From Candidatus Pedobacter colombiensis (GTDB lineage Bacteria > Bacteroidota > Bacteroidia > Sphingobacteriales > Sphingobacteriaceae), in NCBI GenBank assembly GCA_029202485.1, contig CP119313.1, forward strand, positions 4,092,001 to 4,156,000: a stretch of 64,000 nt of DNA, read 5' to 3'. A program made the translations under genes and the position numbers. The notes under the pieces were generated by a model. The model did no database searches. It was given only the letters and a program-made list of their open reading frames with translations, and was not told the DNA's origin. Shown in pieces: positions 15,445-24,795 of the stretch (its first letter is position 1; each line of letters begins with the position of its first letter).

Positions 15445-15867
15445 ATGAAAACAAAAAAGATTATAGTGGCTTTACTGCTTTTTGGCACCGCTTTTCAGGC
15501 ATGTAAAAAAGATAAGGAAGCAGAACCCGAAAAAGCTATTCCTACTGCGACAAACATAGAAATCGGTTCCGGAAACAAGCTCGCATTAAGAGGAAGAGAT
15601 TTTCACTTCAATGCAGATGTAATTGCTTCAGATAAAATAAAAGAAGTTCAGGTAAAAATCTTACAGAAAAACGGTGAGGTATATGCCCGCTACTGGAAAT
15701 TTGAATTAGTGTGGACAGAATATAGTGGTACTAAAAACACCAATGTACACAAGCATTTTACCATTCCAGCAGAAGCCCCGGAAGGCAAATATGACTTCTA
15801 TTTTGTGGTGTTGGATGAAAACGGGACTAAGCTTGAAATCAGAGAGGACCTAACCATCACTAATTAA
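15445..15867 (+). CDS. DUF4625 lipoprotein 1
   Basis: I start at ATG 15445, which places a lipoprotein signal peptide at the N-terminus (MKTKKIIVALLLFGTAFQAC, lipobox FQAC followed by KKDKE). The frame also reaches ATG 15403. The mature domain has the beta-sandwich pattern of DUF4625, with HKHFTIPAEAPEGKYDFYFVVLDENG near the C-terminus. It sits 3' of the receptor in the same operon. It may be an outer-membrane-anchored accessory protein of the receptor. The biochemical role is unknown. Confidence 0.7.
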   Translation: MKTKKIIVALLLFGTAFQACKKDKEAEPEKAIPTATNIEIGSGNKLALRGRDFHFNADVIASDKIKEVQVKILQKNGEVYARYWKFELVWTEYSGTKNTNVHKHFTIPAEAPEGKYDFYFVVLDENGTKLEIREDLTITN

Positions 15868-15878
15868 AAAGCCCTCCT

Positions 15879-16355
15879 ATGAAACTTATTCAAACAAGTT
15901 ATGTCTTTGTCGCAGTGCTCCTATTGTTCAATGGCTGTAAGAAAGAGAACGCAGTAACCATCGATACGGAATACCCAACAATAAATCTTAATACCAGCAA
16001 TGGTTTTCCTCAGCAATGCAGCTCTGTGAAACGGGGTGAAAAATTTATCTTTTGCGCCAGTCTTAATGACAATGTAGAACTGGGCTCAGTAAGTGTTGAC
16101 ATCCATCATAATTTCGATCACCACAGCCATAGCACTGAGGTAAATGACTGCCAGTCTGACCCCATAAAAACACCCGTAAAGCCATTTCTACTGATCAAGA
16201 GCTTTACCATCCCAGCAGGATTAAAAAGTTACGTGATCGCAGAAGAAATTACCGTCCCCACAGATATAGATCCGGGTGATTACCATTTTCTAATCAGACT
16301 GACTGATAAGGCCGGCTGGCAGATCATCAAAGGCCTAAGCATTAAAATTCAATAA
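15879..16355 (+). CDS. DUF4625 lipoprotein 2 with His-rich insert
   Basis: This 158-residue lipoprotein (lipobox NGC, then KKEN) is a paralogue of the preceding gene and starts 11 bp after it. It shares the motif SFTIPAGL...YVIAEEITVPTDIDPGDYHFLIRLTDKAG. An insert in the middle, DIHHNFDHHSHS, carries several histidines, and four cysteines lie in the mature part, which suggests metal binding. It is probably surface or periplasmic and works with the adjacent receptor. The family function is not known. Confidence 0.7.
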   Translation: MKLIQTSYVFVAVLLLFNGCKKENAVTIDTEYPTINLNTSNGFPQQCSSVKRGEKFIFCASLNDNVELGSVSVDIHHNFDHHSHSTEVNDCQSDPIKTPVKPFLLIKSFTIPAGLKSYVIAEEITVPTDIDPGDYHFLIRLTDKAGWQIIKGLSIKIQ

Positions 16356-16387
16356 CAATAATTAATCATTAAAATCAAACTCAAAAG

Positions 16388-17089
16388 ATGACAAATCAAT
16401 TTAAATCCCTGGCAATCGCATTGATGACAGCAGCTGTACTTTTTGTAAGTTCATGTAAAAAAAACAATGATATCCCGGTAGTAAAAGAAGGTATTGAACG
16501 ATCAGAAATCATCCTGACCGAAGTTACCGGAGCCGCGATTGAAGCGCACGGAGATCACTTCCACGGACTTACAGACCTGACTGCCGGAGCGCCTGTTGTG
16601 ATTAAATTCAATGAAAAAGGTATTGCCACCGCCAACGGACACCTACACCTTGAGGCTAATGCAGTATATAAAATGGAGCTGAAGGCCTGGGATTATACCG
16701 GGAAGGAAGTGCAAAATCAGTTTATCCAGGATAAAGCGACTGCAGACCAATTCAAAGCATTCCTGGTGGGCGGCAACTTGATCCTGAATAAGGACTCTAA
16801 AACGGAAAGCGGAGCGGTCTTCCAGCCAAAAGAACAGAACTATGCAGATGGTTCTATAGTAACCGGCCAGTATGAAACTACAGGAATACTAAGTTATCTC
16901 ACTATAGGTCATGATAATCAAGGACCCACCAAAGAAATCACCTATATACTCAGAAAACTAAATAAAGATGTTAAAGCAACAATTACCCGAAGCGACTGGA
17001 ATCATAATGACTACGCAACAAAGTTTGCGGGTCAGGACCTGTTGAAACTAAAGTTCGAGATCCATGTAGAAGAAGGACATGGCCACTAG
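16388..17089 (+). CDS. His-rich lipoprotein of metal-uptake operon
   Basis: This 233-residue lipoprotein (lipobox VSSC, then KKNND) has three histidine clusters: EAHGDHFHGL near residue 55, NGHLHLE near residue 82, and a C-terminal EEGHGH. These could bind Zn, Cu or Ni. The rest is beta-rich without a family I can name with certainty. It is the last gene of the operon, ending at the bidirectional terminator at 17107-17145. It might capture metal and pass it to the TonB receptor, or act as a buffer. Both are inferences from composition and context. Confidence 0.65.
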   Translation: MTNQFKSLAIALMTAAVLFVSSCKKNNDIPVVKEGIERSEIILTEVTGAAIEAHGDHFHGLTDLTAGAPVVIKFNEKGIATANGHLHLEANAVYKMELKAWDYTGKEVQNQFIQDKATADQFKAFLVGGNLILNKDSKTESGAVFQPKEQNYADGSIVTGQYETTGILSYLTIGHDNQGPTKEITYILRKLNKDVKATITRSDWNHNDYATKFAGQDLLKLKFEIHVEEGHGH

Positions 17090-17106
17090 GCCGATTTTAA
17101 CATAAA

Positions 17107-17145
17107 AAAGCAGGGTAGTTAAGCTTTACCTAACCACCCTGCTTT
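17107..17145. terminator. bidirectional intrinsic terminator
   Basis: The stem pairs 17107-17121 with 17131-17145 (one mismatch) around a nine-base loop. On the minus strand it is followed by TTTTTATG. It separates the convergent metal-uptake operon and DUF5686 gene. Confidence 0.85.
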
Positions 17146-17152
17146 ACAACAA

Positions 17153-19723
17153 TTAAAAATCAAATTTTACTCTGGCACGGAATCCCCAGCTGGAAACACC
17201 AGGGTAATCCAAATAATTGAAGCGCTTTACCGCATCAACCCTAAGTACTTTAAAAATATTTCCAACTCCAACACTTCCTTCTATATAAGGCACACTGCTT
17301 AAGCCATGCGTAATTGGCACCCCATCCTGGTTACGCACAAACTGCATAGCATCCGGGTTTTTATCCGGATTGTTCTCATTACGTAAACCACCATACAATG
17401 CTTTAAATGACATCACCTCTCTTAATTTTAACTGCTGAAGCAATGGGATCTTGTTAAAAAAGAATCCATTAAAATTCTGATCGATGTTGATGCTTCCATA
17501 ATGATCACTCACAAACTCAAGGAAGTTCATCAGGTTATAGGATTGTAACTGATAAGCATAAGTTTGATTGGCGCGATGAATAGACAATAGTGGAAAAGGC
17601 AGCTTACCTACATTATATCCACCTTCCAGAGTAACATCTGTATAGCCCAATTGCGACAAATAAAAACGCTTTTCGGCACTAGCCATAAAATTATGGTAAT
17701 TGTATTCACCACCTAAAACGCCCTTCAAGCCTGCGGTATAGCGTAGGTTAAATATCGGATATTTATCTACAAAAGGTGTGCGATAGATTTTTCCCTGATA
17801 AAACTTCTCATGAGGCGCATACCGCAATCCTATTGTAACCTCAGAAGTATTGATCTCATTAGTTCTTGAAAAAAGAGTTTGGTCCGAGTTGTTAAAATAT
17901 AGGCCTCCAGCCGGACTCTGCTTCCATTTGCGTAAACCTAAGCTATAAGAGAAATGATTCTCATATTCATGAACATAATCCAATCTGTAAAAATCATTAT
18001 ACAACATCATATTGTTATCCCCTCTTTTAAATGACAAAAGGAAATTGTCTTCCTGAACAAACTCTAACTCCTGTCCCGGAATCTTTGTATCTCGCTGAAA
18101 ACTTGCTCTCAGGTAATTTTGTGGGAAAGCATAGATTGACTTATTGTTTAGTGAATAAGTTCCACTCAGGAAATACTTCCACTTTTGATCATCAAACCCA
18201 TAAGCGGCATAAGTTTCAAAATAATATCTTTTACTTAAAGCTGGTGTCGTTCTCCCCCCTAAACGTAAGCGAAAACCTTCTACACCATTAAAACTGTAAA
18301 AAGTATTTACAGGTCCCATTTCAAAAGGTCCAAAATCTTTATATCCCGCAAAAAAGAGTGTTACAATATCCATTGTTCGCTTAAAAGAAGGAATAGTTTG
18401 CAAAGTATCTAAATTCCGATACACCTTGGCACTGTTAAGGCTTAGTGCTTCGGGTCTATTGTTCACCCAAAAGTCGTCAGACTTATTAGCCGCATCCGGA
18501 GCGATTACCAAAGTCGATGCACCTTTATAAACATCATCAGCAGGTGGTATGTTGATTTTATAGTCCTTATAGGTCACCGTACGTTCTCCAGTAAACCCTG
18601 AACTACTGTTTTTAGTAATTGCGAAATCAACTATCAGGTTACTTTTCTTCAGGTGATATCGCTTGTCAGGATTCTGATCAAACTCAAGCTTGGCCTCAAG
18701 TCCCCTTACAAAATTCAGGTTGATGTTTTTATTAACAGTAAGATATGCATTTTGAACAGCATAATTCCCATCCATGGTTATATACAGCTTCCCCTCAAAT
18801 AACTGATCCATTTTACCTCTTGGCGTAAATGAAAGCTCTATCAATTGAGGTTGATGAGTTTTGATTGTATCTGTAATAAAGAATTTATAGAAACCAGGAG
18901 CACCATCCGCTATTGGACTTAACAACAGGTTACTCACAACAGAAATATTATTATTGTAAATATCGATATCCTGATACATCCTATCGAAATAAGAACTCAA
19001 GCCCTGGTTATCAATAAAACGCTCGTCAAAGTTAACCTGTTTATCGGCAATCACAACCGTTTTCAGCTTCTCTGGATTTTTACGGAAGTAATTGTCAGAA
19101 AGCTTTTCTTGTTGAAAAACAGGTAGAAGATTTTTACCCCCAATTTTAGCTGAGTCCTGTTCCTGGAATAGGAACTGGTAATTACGGAACATCTTTTTAC
19201 TCTTAAATTTATCTGAAAGGTTGCTCATAGAGAACAACATCCTTTCGTACTTTTGGTAAGTCACATAGTCGTAGCTTTCCATGCGGTTTTTCGACTTGTT
19301 GGCAATTACCTTACGAATCAATTCTACAGCAGGATTCTCTTTATTGCGATATTTTGGCTTTTTACCTGCCTTTATCACCACCTCATTCATTTGCATTGCC
19401 TCGCTTTGCAATTGAATATTAATGGTCTGAGCAGTATTTGGCTTAATCGTTTTTACCTGCGCTTTATAACCTACATAACTAAATTTAAGCTGAGTATAAT
19501 TACCATCAATTGTAATATTGTATTTACCATCGGCATCAGTACGTCCCCCTTTACCGCTCCCCACAACAATAAATGATGCATAAGGAATGGTTTCTTTAGT
19601 AGTAGCATCGGTAACAGTTCCTTTTACAGAGGTTTCTTGTGCAAATGCCGGTAAGCTAGACAAAGCTAAAATGAGCGAAAAAATGAACTTTACTATTATG
19701 GATTGAGGATGTTTCTGATACAT
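17153..19723 (-). CDS. DUF5686 outer-membrane protein with carboxypeptidase-like regulatory domain
   Basis: This is an 856-residue outer-membrane protein. A signal peptide is followed by a CarboxypepD_reg-like beta-sandwich at about residues 30-115 (VKGTVTDATTKETIPYASFIVVGSGKGGRTDADGKY region). A long DUF5686 domain follows from about residue 130 and ends in an aromatic C-terminal strand. The family is common in Bacteroidota and is predicted to form a barrel; its substrate is unknown. It appears monocistronic, with a terminator directly downstream. Confidence 0.88.
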   Translation of the reverse strand: MYQKHPQSIIVKFIFSLILALSSLPAFAQETSVKGTVTDATTKETIPYASFIVVGSGKGGRTDADGKYNITIDGNYTQLKFSYVGYKAQVKTIKPNTAQTINIQLQSEAMQMNEVVIKAGKKPKYRNKENPAVELIRKVIANKSKNRMESYDYVTYQKYERMLFSMSNLSDKFKSKKMFRNYQFLFQEQDSAKIGGKNLLPVFQQEKLSDNYFRKNPEKLKTVVIADKQVNFDERFIDNQGLSSYFDRMYQDIDIYNNNISVVSNLLLSPIADGAPGFYKFFITDTIKTHQPQLIELSFTPRGKMDQLFEGKLYITMDGNYAVQNAYLTVNKNINLNFVRGLEAKLEFDQNPDKRYHLKKSNLIVDFAITKNSSSGFTGERTVTYKDYKINIPPADDVYKGASTLVIAPDAANKSDDFWVNNRPEALSLNSAKVYRNLDTLQTIPSFKRTMDIVTLFFAGYKDFGPFEMGPVNTFYSFNGVEGFRLRLGGRTTPALSKRYYFETYAAYGFDDQKWKYFLSGTYSLNNKSIYAFPQNYLRASFQRDTKIPGQELEFVQEDNFLLSFKRGDNNMMLYNDFYRLDYVHEYENHFSYSLGLRKWKQSPAGGLYFNNSDQTLFSRTNEINTSEVTIGLRYAPHEKFYQGKIYRTPFVDKYPIFNLRYTAGLKGVLGGEYNYHNFMASAEKRFYLSQLGYTDVTLEGGYNVGKLPFPLLSIHRANQTYAYQLQSYNLMNFLEFVSDHYGSINIDQNFNGFFFNKIPLLQQLKLREVMSFKALYGGLRNENNPDKNPDAMQFVRNQDGVPITHGLSSVPYIEGSVGVGNIFKVLRVDAVKRFNYLDYPGVSSWGFRARVKFDF

Positions 19724-19886
19724 CTGCTTTTTACTTTTAATATTTATCGCTTAAAACTGATTAAGCGCCGCAAAGTTAATACTCAACTTCTGAATATTTT
19801 AGTAAGAAAGTCAGGAAACAGCTTATAAGTAAATGTTATGACACGAAAATGAATAATGAGGTTTTACCAGACTGATTTTTATTGAT

Positions 19887-20879
19887 TTACAAAGTCAAAA
19901 AACGAGTAATATTCGCCTGAACATGATCGTTCTTTTTATGCTCACCCCGGTTTAACTGGATAGCCCTTATCACTACACCATTACGTTCCAGCAGCAGTTC
20001 TTCGTAAAAACCTTTGTAATACACGTCTTTAACCTCAAAACGTTTGCTGTTCCAGGAGCTTTTTAACTCGACCCATTCCGGATAAAAAACAGCATTACCG
20101 CTTTTTACTTCTAAACCTAGTCGCTCAGCATCGGCTGCATTTAAAACAACAGCATTACCCAGTAGCTGGGCAGTGTAAATGTGATCAGGATGATTATATA
20201 TATAAGCGGGGTCTCCCAATTGTAGCAGCTTGCCATCCTTTAGAATAAGTAACTCATCAGCAAGGAACAACCCATCAGCCGGATCATGTGACACCATAAC
20301 GACGGTAACTCCGGTTTCCGCAGCTATTTTTTTGATATCGGCCCGTAATTGGTTTTTCAGCAAAGCATCAACCTGACTAAAGGGCTCGTCCAATAACAAT
20401 ACGGTAGTATCACTTACCATAGCTTTTGCTATAGCTACACGCTGCTGCTCTCCCCCACTTAATTGTGTAATTTTCTTATCCTTAAGATGTTCAATATGCA
20501 AGTGTTGCATCATCTTCATCGTCTTTTCCTGCTTAACCTGCACGTTGGTATTGGAAAGCATGGATGCAATATTGTCATATACCTTGGCATATATGTTTAA
20601 GGAAAAGTCCTGAGTAACCATTTTCATTTCCTTATGCCCGGGTATAAGCTGCTCATCAGGCCCAAAAATGCGTTTACCTTTAAAAGTAACCTCCCCCTCA
20701 TCTACTTTCAGTAAGCCATAAATACATTTCAAAAGGGTCGACTTTCCACTTCCACTTTCGCCAAGAATAGCTAGAATGTTTCCTTTTTTGATGTCGAAAC
20801 TGACCTGACTTACGCCTGATGATTGTTCGGTTTGGTACTGCTTGGTTAAGTTTTTAACGCTAATGATAGGTTCTTCCAC
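19887..20879 (-). CDS. ABC transporter ATP-binding protein (CysA/PotA-like)
   Basis: This 330-residue ATPase has Walker A GESGSGKST (about residues 40-48), signature LSGGEQQRVAIAKA, Walker B VLLLDEPFSQVDA and the H-loop VMVSHDP. After about residue 235 there is an OB-like C-terminal part resembling the TOBE domain of spermidine, sulfate or iron importers. No permease or binding-protein gene is adjacent, so the partner must be encoded elsewhere, or the protein has a non-transport role. The start at 20879 is preceded by no close gene on the same strand because a terminator at 20943-20973 separates it. Confidence 0.85.
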   Translation of the reverse strand: MEEPIISVKNLTKQYQTEQSSGVSQVSFDIKKGNILAILGESGSGKSTLLKCIYGLLKVDEGEVTFKGKRIFGPDEQLIPGHKEMKMVTQDFSLNIYAKVYDNIASMLSNTNVQVKQEKTMKMMQHLHIEHLKDKKITQLSGGEQQRVAIAKAMVSDTTVLLLDEPFSQVDALLKNQLRADIKKIAAETGVTVVMVSHDPADGLFLADELLILKDGKLLQLGDPAYIYNHPDHIYTAQLLGNAVVLNAADAERLGLEVKSGNAVFYPEWVELKSSWNSKRFEVKDVYYKGFYEELLLERNGVVIRAIQLNRGEHKKNDHVQANITRFLTL

Positions 20880-20942
20880 AGATGCAAAGATAGATATTTT
20901 GGTACAAAAAGAGGTTGCATCAAGTTCTCTATTGACTATAAA

Positions 20943-20973
20943 AACAGGGCATAAAAGTATTTTATACCCTGTT
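20943..20973 (-). terminator. intrinsic terminator of the sigma/anti-sigma/barrel operon
   Basis: The stem pairs 20943-20956 with 20960-20973 (one C-A mismatch) around a three-base loop. It is followed on the minus strand by TTTTTATAG. It lies just past the stop of the outer-membrane protein gene at 20997. Confidence 0.85.
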
Positions 20974-20996
20974 AGGTTTATTTGGTTGTGTATGTT

Positions 20997-21800
20997 TTAA
21001 TGTAGTCCGAATGTAATACCGAAGGACATATTCTTCAATCCTTTTTGCTCTGGGCTATCAAACATATCATTAAAATAATATTTGGTGAATAAACCAATAC
21101 TGCCATAGCCAATACGAGCAGTACCACCGTAACGGAAAGATTGAAAATGATAATCATCTCTTATTTTAACCTTACCATGCTCATCGCTAATTTGTTTTAC
21201 TTTTCCATTTAAAAGGAAACTCACTTCTGGGCCGGCTACAAAATAAAAGCGTTTGCTACCATGCTTCTCATTCGTGCGGAATTCGAAATTCAAAGGAATA
21301 TGTACATAACTATTGGAGAATCTATTTTTGCTATAATGAATGTCATCATTTACATAAGTTAACTCCGGTTGCCCTCTTTGGATTGTAATATCTTTTCTTA
21401 AACGGATCATAGTCCAGTCGAAACCACCTGCCACATACAACTTAAAATTCGGATTAAATCGGTAACCAAATTGAATCACATCAAAAGAAAAAGTACTGGT
21501 TTTAGATCCTCTGTAACTCAAAAAATCATTTTTAGGTGACAAAGTGAAGCTTCCGTTATCAATCAGCCTGGAGAATCCCCAATCTACCCTGGTAATTGTA
21601 ATCCCACCCATAAAACGTCCTTTAGAAGCATTAGGAGTACTTGCCGTATCCTTTTTACCTACACTTACACCGATACCGTATCTCATGTCAAAACGTTTCA
21701 TCTTTTTCTTTGAAGTGCTGTCTTGCTGAGCTATTGCCTTACCAGTCATTGCACAGGTAAGCCCGCTCACCAAAAGTGCTGCAAAAAGTATTCTATTCAT
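20997..21800 (-). CDS. outer-membrane beta-barrel protein
   Basis: This is a 267-residue protein with a signal peptide (MNRILFAALLVSGLTCAMTGKAIAQ) and alternating beta-strands typical of an 8-10 strand PorT-like or outer_membrane_beta-barrel family, ending GITFGLH. It is the third gene of a unit with an ECF sigma factor and a putative anti-sigma factor, 10 bp downstream of the latter. It may be a target or a sensor output of that sigma factor. No specific function can be read from the sequence. Confidence 0.75.
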   Translation of the reverse strand: MNRILFAALLVSGLTCAMTGKAIAQQDSTSKKKMKRFDMRYGIGVSVGKKDTASTPNASKGRFMGGITITRVDWGFSRLIDNGSFTLSPKNDFLSYRGSKTSTFSFDVIQFGYRFNPNFKLYVAGGFDWTMIRLRKDITIQRGQPELTYVNDDIHYSKNRFSNSYVHIPLNFEFRTNEKHGSKRFYFVAGPEVSFLLNGKVKQISDEHGKVKIRDDYHFQSFRYGGTARIGYGSIGLFTKYYFNDMFDSPEQKGLKNMSFGITFGLH

Positions 21801-21810
21801 ATTGTTTGGT

Positions 21811-22518
21811 TTATTTGTGTTTCTTTGAATTGAATTTTATAAATCCGATGTTAATCGCAATAAGTGAAGAATTATCATCGTCATCAGTTTTAAATTGCAA
21901 GAGCTTCTCCTCCCTTTTGTCCAGTTTATCCACAACAAAATTAATCAGGTCACCAACATTTCTAATCCCTTTTTTCTCAACCTGATCATTCTCATTGATC
22001 ACCTCATCAATACCCGTTACCAGCGATTGATCAGATGCCAGCACCAGAGTATTTGAATTTACGACTGGCTGTAACCTCTCTACCACAGCATGAAGATGCA
22101 TATCCTCCTTTATTGGTTGCATCACCATTAAATCTTTTTTAATATTTGTTGCCCGAACTGTATCAATTGCCTTAACTACAGCTATTTTATTTTTCACAGT
22201 AAGCTTGGTTGAGGCAGTTCTATGTGGAGATTGGGTGCCCGATTCTTTCTGAATTGAAATTGGTGCGGCCTTTTCCACTAAAGGGGGAATAAAATGATCC
22301 AGCGCATACAACTGAATCTTCTCCTCTTTAGTAAGCAATAAGCTCATAATAACAATAGCAACTGCTGCCGCTGCTGCAAACCAATATAAAGGAAACTTCC
22401 TTTTAACAGGTTTAATTTCCAGATGTTTTTCAATACTTGTCCAAAGCCCAGCAGAAGGTTCAATTTCTGCATTTTCAAACCGATCCTTAAACAGCTGATC
22501 CATTTCTTTATCCCGCAT
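21811..22518 (-). CDS. putative membrane anti-sigma factor
   Basis: This 235-residue protein starts with a cytoplasmic segment (MDQLFKDRFENAEIEPSAGLWTSIEKHL) that is typical of Bacteroidota anti-sigma-like proteins encoded beside ECF sigma genes. One transmembrane helix follows (YWFAAAAAVAIVIMSLLL, about residues 46-63), then a periplasmic tail of low complexity. It overlaps the sigma gene by 11 bp. It has no classical zinc-binding anti-sigma motif. Sequestration of the sigma factor is inferred from gene order and topology. Confidence 0.7.
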   Translation of the reverse strand: MRDKEMDQLFKDRFENAEIEPSAGLWTSIEKHLEIKPVKRKFPLYWFAAAAAVAIVIMSLLLTKEEKIQLYALDHFIPPLVEKAAPISIQKESGTQSPHRTASTKLTVKNKIAVVKAIDTVRATNIKKDLMVMQPIKEDMHLHAVVERLQPVVNSNTLVLASDQSLVTGIDEVINENDQVEKKGIRNVGDLINFVVDKLDKREEKLLQFKTDDDDNSSLIAINIGFIKFNSKKHK

Positions 22519-23074
22519 ATGCTGTATGATTTATGTCTTCCATTCTAATAATTTCTTCCCTTAAAATTGCTCTGGCTCTAGACAACTGAGACTTACTAGC
22601 CCCTTCTGAAATACCAAGCGTTGCTGCAATTTCTTTATGTGTATAACCTTCAATTGCATACATATTAAAAACAATACGATAGCCATCAGATAGCTTTTGA
22701 ATAATTCTCATGAGATCTTGAAGGCCAAGCCTGCTAAAATCAAAGTTAGTAGAAGGTTGTTCATGTGCTTCTTCAATCTGTACCAGGTTCATATTTTTCA
22801 GATTCTTTCTATAACTTTCGATTGCCGTATTAACCATAATCCTCCTGATCCATCCTTCAAAAGCACCCTCACCTCGATACTCTTTTATCTTTTCGAACAC
22901 TTTAATATAAGCCAACTGCAATACATCTTCAGCCTCCATTTTATCTTTGGTATAGCGCATACAAATAGCCAGCATTTTAGCAGCCGTCTGTTTATAAAGC
23001 GCTTCCTGCATCTGCCGGTTACCGGCTTTGCATCCATTTAGCAGTTCATCTATTCTATATTGCGTCAATTCCAT
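22508..23074 (-). CDS. ECF-type RNA polymerase sigma factor
   Basis: This 188-residue sigma-70 family protein has region 2 (LYKQTAAKMLAICMRYTKDKMEAEDVLQLAYIKVFEKI, about residues 24-62) and region 4 with a helix-turn-helix (YTHKEIAATLGISEGASKSQLSRARAILRE), joined by a short linker and lacking region 3. This is the ECF architecture. It is the first gene of a three-gene unit with a membrane anti-sigma-like protein and an outer-membrane barrel. A candidate autoregulated promoter lies upstream. Confidence 0.92.
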   Translation of the reverse strand: MELTQYRIDELLNGCKAGNRQMQEALYKQTAAKMLAICMRYTKDKMEAEDVLQLAYIKVFEKIKEYRGEGAFEGWIRRIMVNTAIESYRKNLKNMNLVQIEEAHEQPSTNFDFSRLGLQDLMRIIQKLSDGYRIVFNMYAIEGYTHKEIAATLGISEGASKSQLSRARAILREEIIRMEDINHTAYAG

Positions 23075-23092
23075 TTGTGTTTGATGTATAGA

Positions 23093-23119
23093 AGATGAAG
23101 GAATTATTGAAAAGGTTGC
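23093..23119 (-). promoter_or_regulatory. candidate ECF-dependent promoter
   Basis: On the minus strand GCAACCTTTT (23119-23110) contains an AACC core typical of ECF -35 elements. CATCT (23097-23093) follows after a 16-base spacer. It lies 19-45 bp upstream of the sigma gene, consistent with autoregulation. Confidence 0.35.
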
Positions 23120-23149
23120 ATGAGGTTAAAAAAATAGCTATAAATAAAA

Positions 23150-23171
23150 ATAGCTCCTTAACAGGAGCTAT
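23150..23171 (-). terminator. intrinsic terminator of the heme operon
   Basis: A perfect 9-bp stem (23150-23158 with 23163-23171, loop of four) is followed on the minus strand by TTTTTATTTATAG. It lies 20 bp past the hemJ stop. Confidence 0.85.
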
Positions 23172-23191
23172 CATAATATTTTGGGATTTAC

Positions 23192-23740
23192 TTAGGAATC
23201 ATGCTTTTTACGGTAATGCTTATACCATTTTACAGCCATCATAATCACAACCGCAAAAACAATTAAACCAATAAGACCATAAACCCAGTCGACCGCACTT
23301 TTTAAAACTACAGTAAATACAATTGCAACCAGCAAAATAGTAGCTACCTCATTCCATAAACGAAGTTGAAAAGAACTAATTTTACATTTACCATGCTTTA
23401 GCTGTCTCATGATATTCTGGCAAATAAAATGATACACCAATAAAGCAGCTACAAAACCTAGCTTTACATGGAACCAGGGCATAGTTAACAACCAGGGCCG
23501 TATACAAACCATCCCTACTCCTGCAAGTACGGTTAGTAGCATAGCAGGTGTAGTAATGATGTTCCAGAGCTTACGCTCTATTTTTTCATATTCCTTTTGA
23601 AGGATATTGCGTTCAATTTCAGGTCTGTCATTCGCCTCAGTATGATAAATGAATAAACGCACACTATAAAACAATCCTGCCATCCAACTTACCACAAAGA
23701 TGATATGAACAGCCATGACGTATAAATAGTATTTCTCCAT
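23192..23740 (-). CDS. hemJ: HemJ-type protoporphyrinogen oxidase (CopD/UPF0093-like)
   Basis: This is a 182-residue integral membrane protein. The first helix carries VHIIFVVSWMAGLFYSVRLFIYH, whose His and Arg are characteristic of HemJ, and LWNIITTPAMLLTVLAGVGM and MPWFHVKLGFVAALLVYHF follow. HemJ oxidises protoporphyrinogen IX to protoporphyrin IX. The assignment rests on these motifs and on its position 5 bp after hemE as the last gene of a heme operon. Unrelated HemG and HemY enzymes do the same reaction in other bacteria. Confidence 0.85.
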   Translation of the reverse strand: MEKYYLYVMAVHIIFVVSWMAGLFYSVRLFIYHTEANDRPEIERNILQKEYEKIERKLWNIITTPAMLLTVLAGVGMVCIRPWLLTMPWFHVKLGFVAALLVYHFICQNIMRQLKHGKCKISSFQLRLWNEVATILLVAIVFTVVLKSAVDWVYGLIGLIVFAVVIMMAVKWYKHYRKKHDS

Positions 23741-23745
23741 TAAGC

Positions 23746-24768
23746 TTAGTATTTAAATTCCTTAATTACCTCTATAGCGTATTTTACGTTATCAAAAGGA
23801 ATATCAGGCATAATACCATGACCAAGGTTAAAGATAAAGCCATTCTCACCGCGCATACGCTCAAACAATCTAAGTATCTCTTTTTTGATGACAGGTTTGT
23901 TGGCATATAAAATATGTGGATCAAGATTTCCCTGCACAGCAATACCAGCAGGTAGGCTCTTTTTAATATTTAAAAGATCTGCGTTCCAGTCTACCGAAAT
24001 TACATCCGGTTTGGCAGTTGCCATAATTGGAGCAAAAACGGAACTTCCTTTACAGAAAGAAATTACAGGAATGTCTTTTCTATTTAGATTGGCAATAATT
24101 TCCTGAATGTAACGGTGAGAGAATTCCTGATAATCATTCCATGATAGCGCTAAAGCCCAACTATCAAAAATCTGAATAGCATTAACACCGGCAGCAATCT
24201 GCAGATTCAAATAATCGGCAGTAACCTTTGCAATTTTAGCCAATAGTTTATGCGCAATCTCTGGCTCGTTATGCATCAACAATTTAGTTAATTTAAAGTC
24301 CTTTGATGAACCACCCTCAACCAGGTAACTCATTACGGTAAACGGTGCACCGGCAAAACCGATTAGTGGAATACTTCCATTTAAACGTTGCTGTATCACT
24401 TTAATTGCATCTGCAACATATTGTAGCCTATCCAATACATCTACCTCCAAAGCATCCACATCTTTCAGTGTACGCACAGGATTTGCAAACTTTGGCCCAA
24501 CGCCTTGTGTAAAGCTCAGGTCTCCACCCATAGCCTCTCCGGTAACCAGGATATCTGAAAATAAAATAGCAGCATCAATACTCAACAAATCAACCGGCAA
24601 CATCGTTACATCAGCAGCAATCTCAGGTGTTTTGCACATTTCAAGAAAGGAGTATTTATTTTTAATCTCCCAATACTCTGGCATAAAACGACCTGCCTGA
24701 CGCATCATCCATACTGGTGGACGTTCTGTTTGCTTTGAAAATGCTGCATCTAAAAATAACGTGTTCAT
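23746..24768 (-). CDS. hemE: uroporphyrinogen decarboxylase
   Basis: HemE decarboxylates the four acetate side chains of uroporphyrinogen III to give coproporphyrinogen III. The 340-residue protein starts with the diagnostic RPPVWMMRQAGRFMPEYWEIK near residue 16. It also has GFAGAPFTVMSYLVEGG and FNLGHGIMPDIPFDNV near the end. It lies in the heme operon between a TPR protein gene and hemJ. Confidence 0.97.
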   Translation of the reverse strand: MNTLFLDAAFSKQTERPPVWMMRQAGRFMPEYWEIKNKYSFLEMCKTPEIAADVTMLPVDLLSIDAAILFSDILVTGEAMGGDLSFTQGVGPKFANPVRTLKDVDALEVDVLDRLQYVADAIKVIQQRLNGSIPLIGFAGAPFTVMSYLVEGGSSKDFKLTKLLMHNEPEIAHKLLAKIAKVTADYLNLQIAAGVNAIQIFDSWALALSWNDYQEFSHRYIQEIIANLNRKDIPVISFCKGSSVFAPIMATAKPDVISVDWNADLLNIKKSLPAGIAVQGNLDPHILYANKPVIKKEILRLFERMRGENGFIFNLGHGIMPDIPFDNVKYAIEVIKEFKY

Positions 24769-24795
24769 CTGTTCTAAATTTCTCCTCTATTTCTT

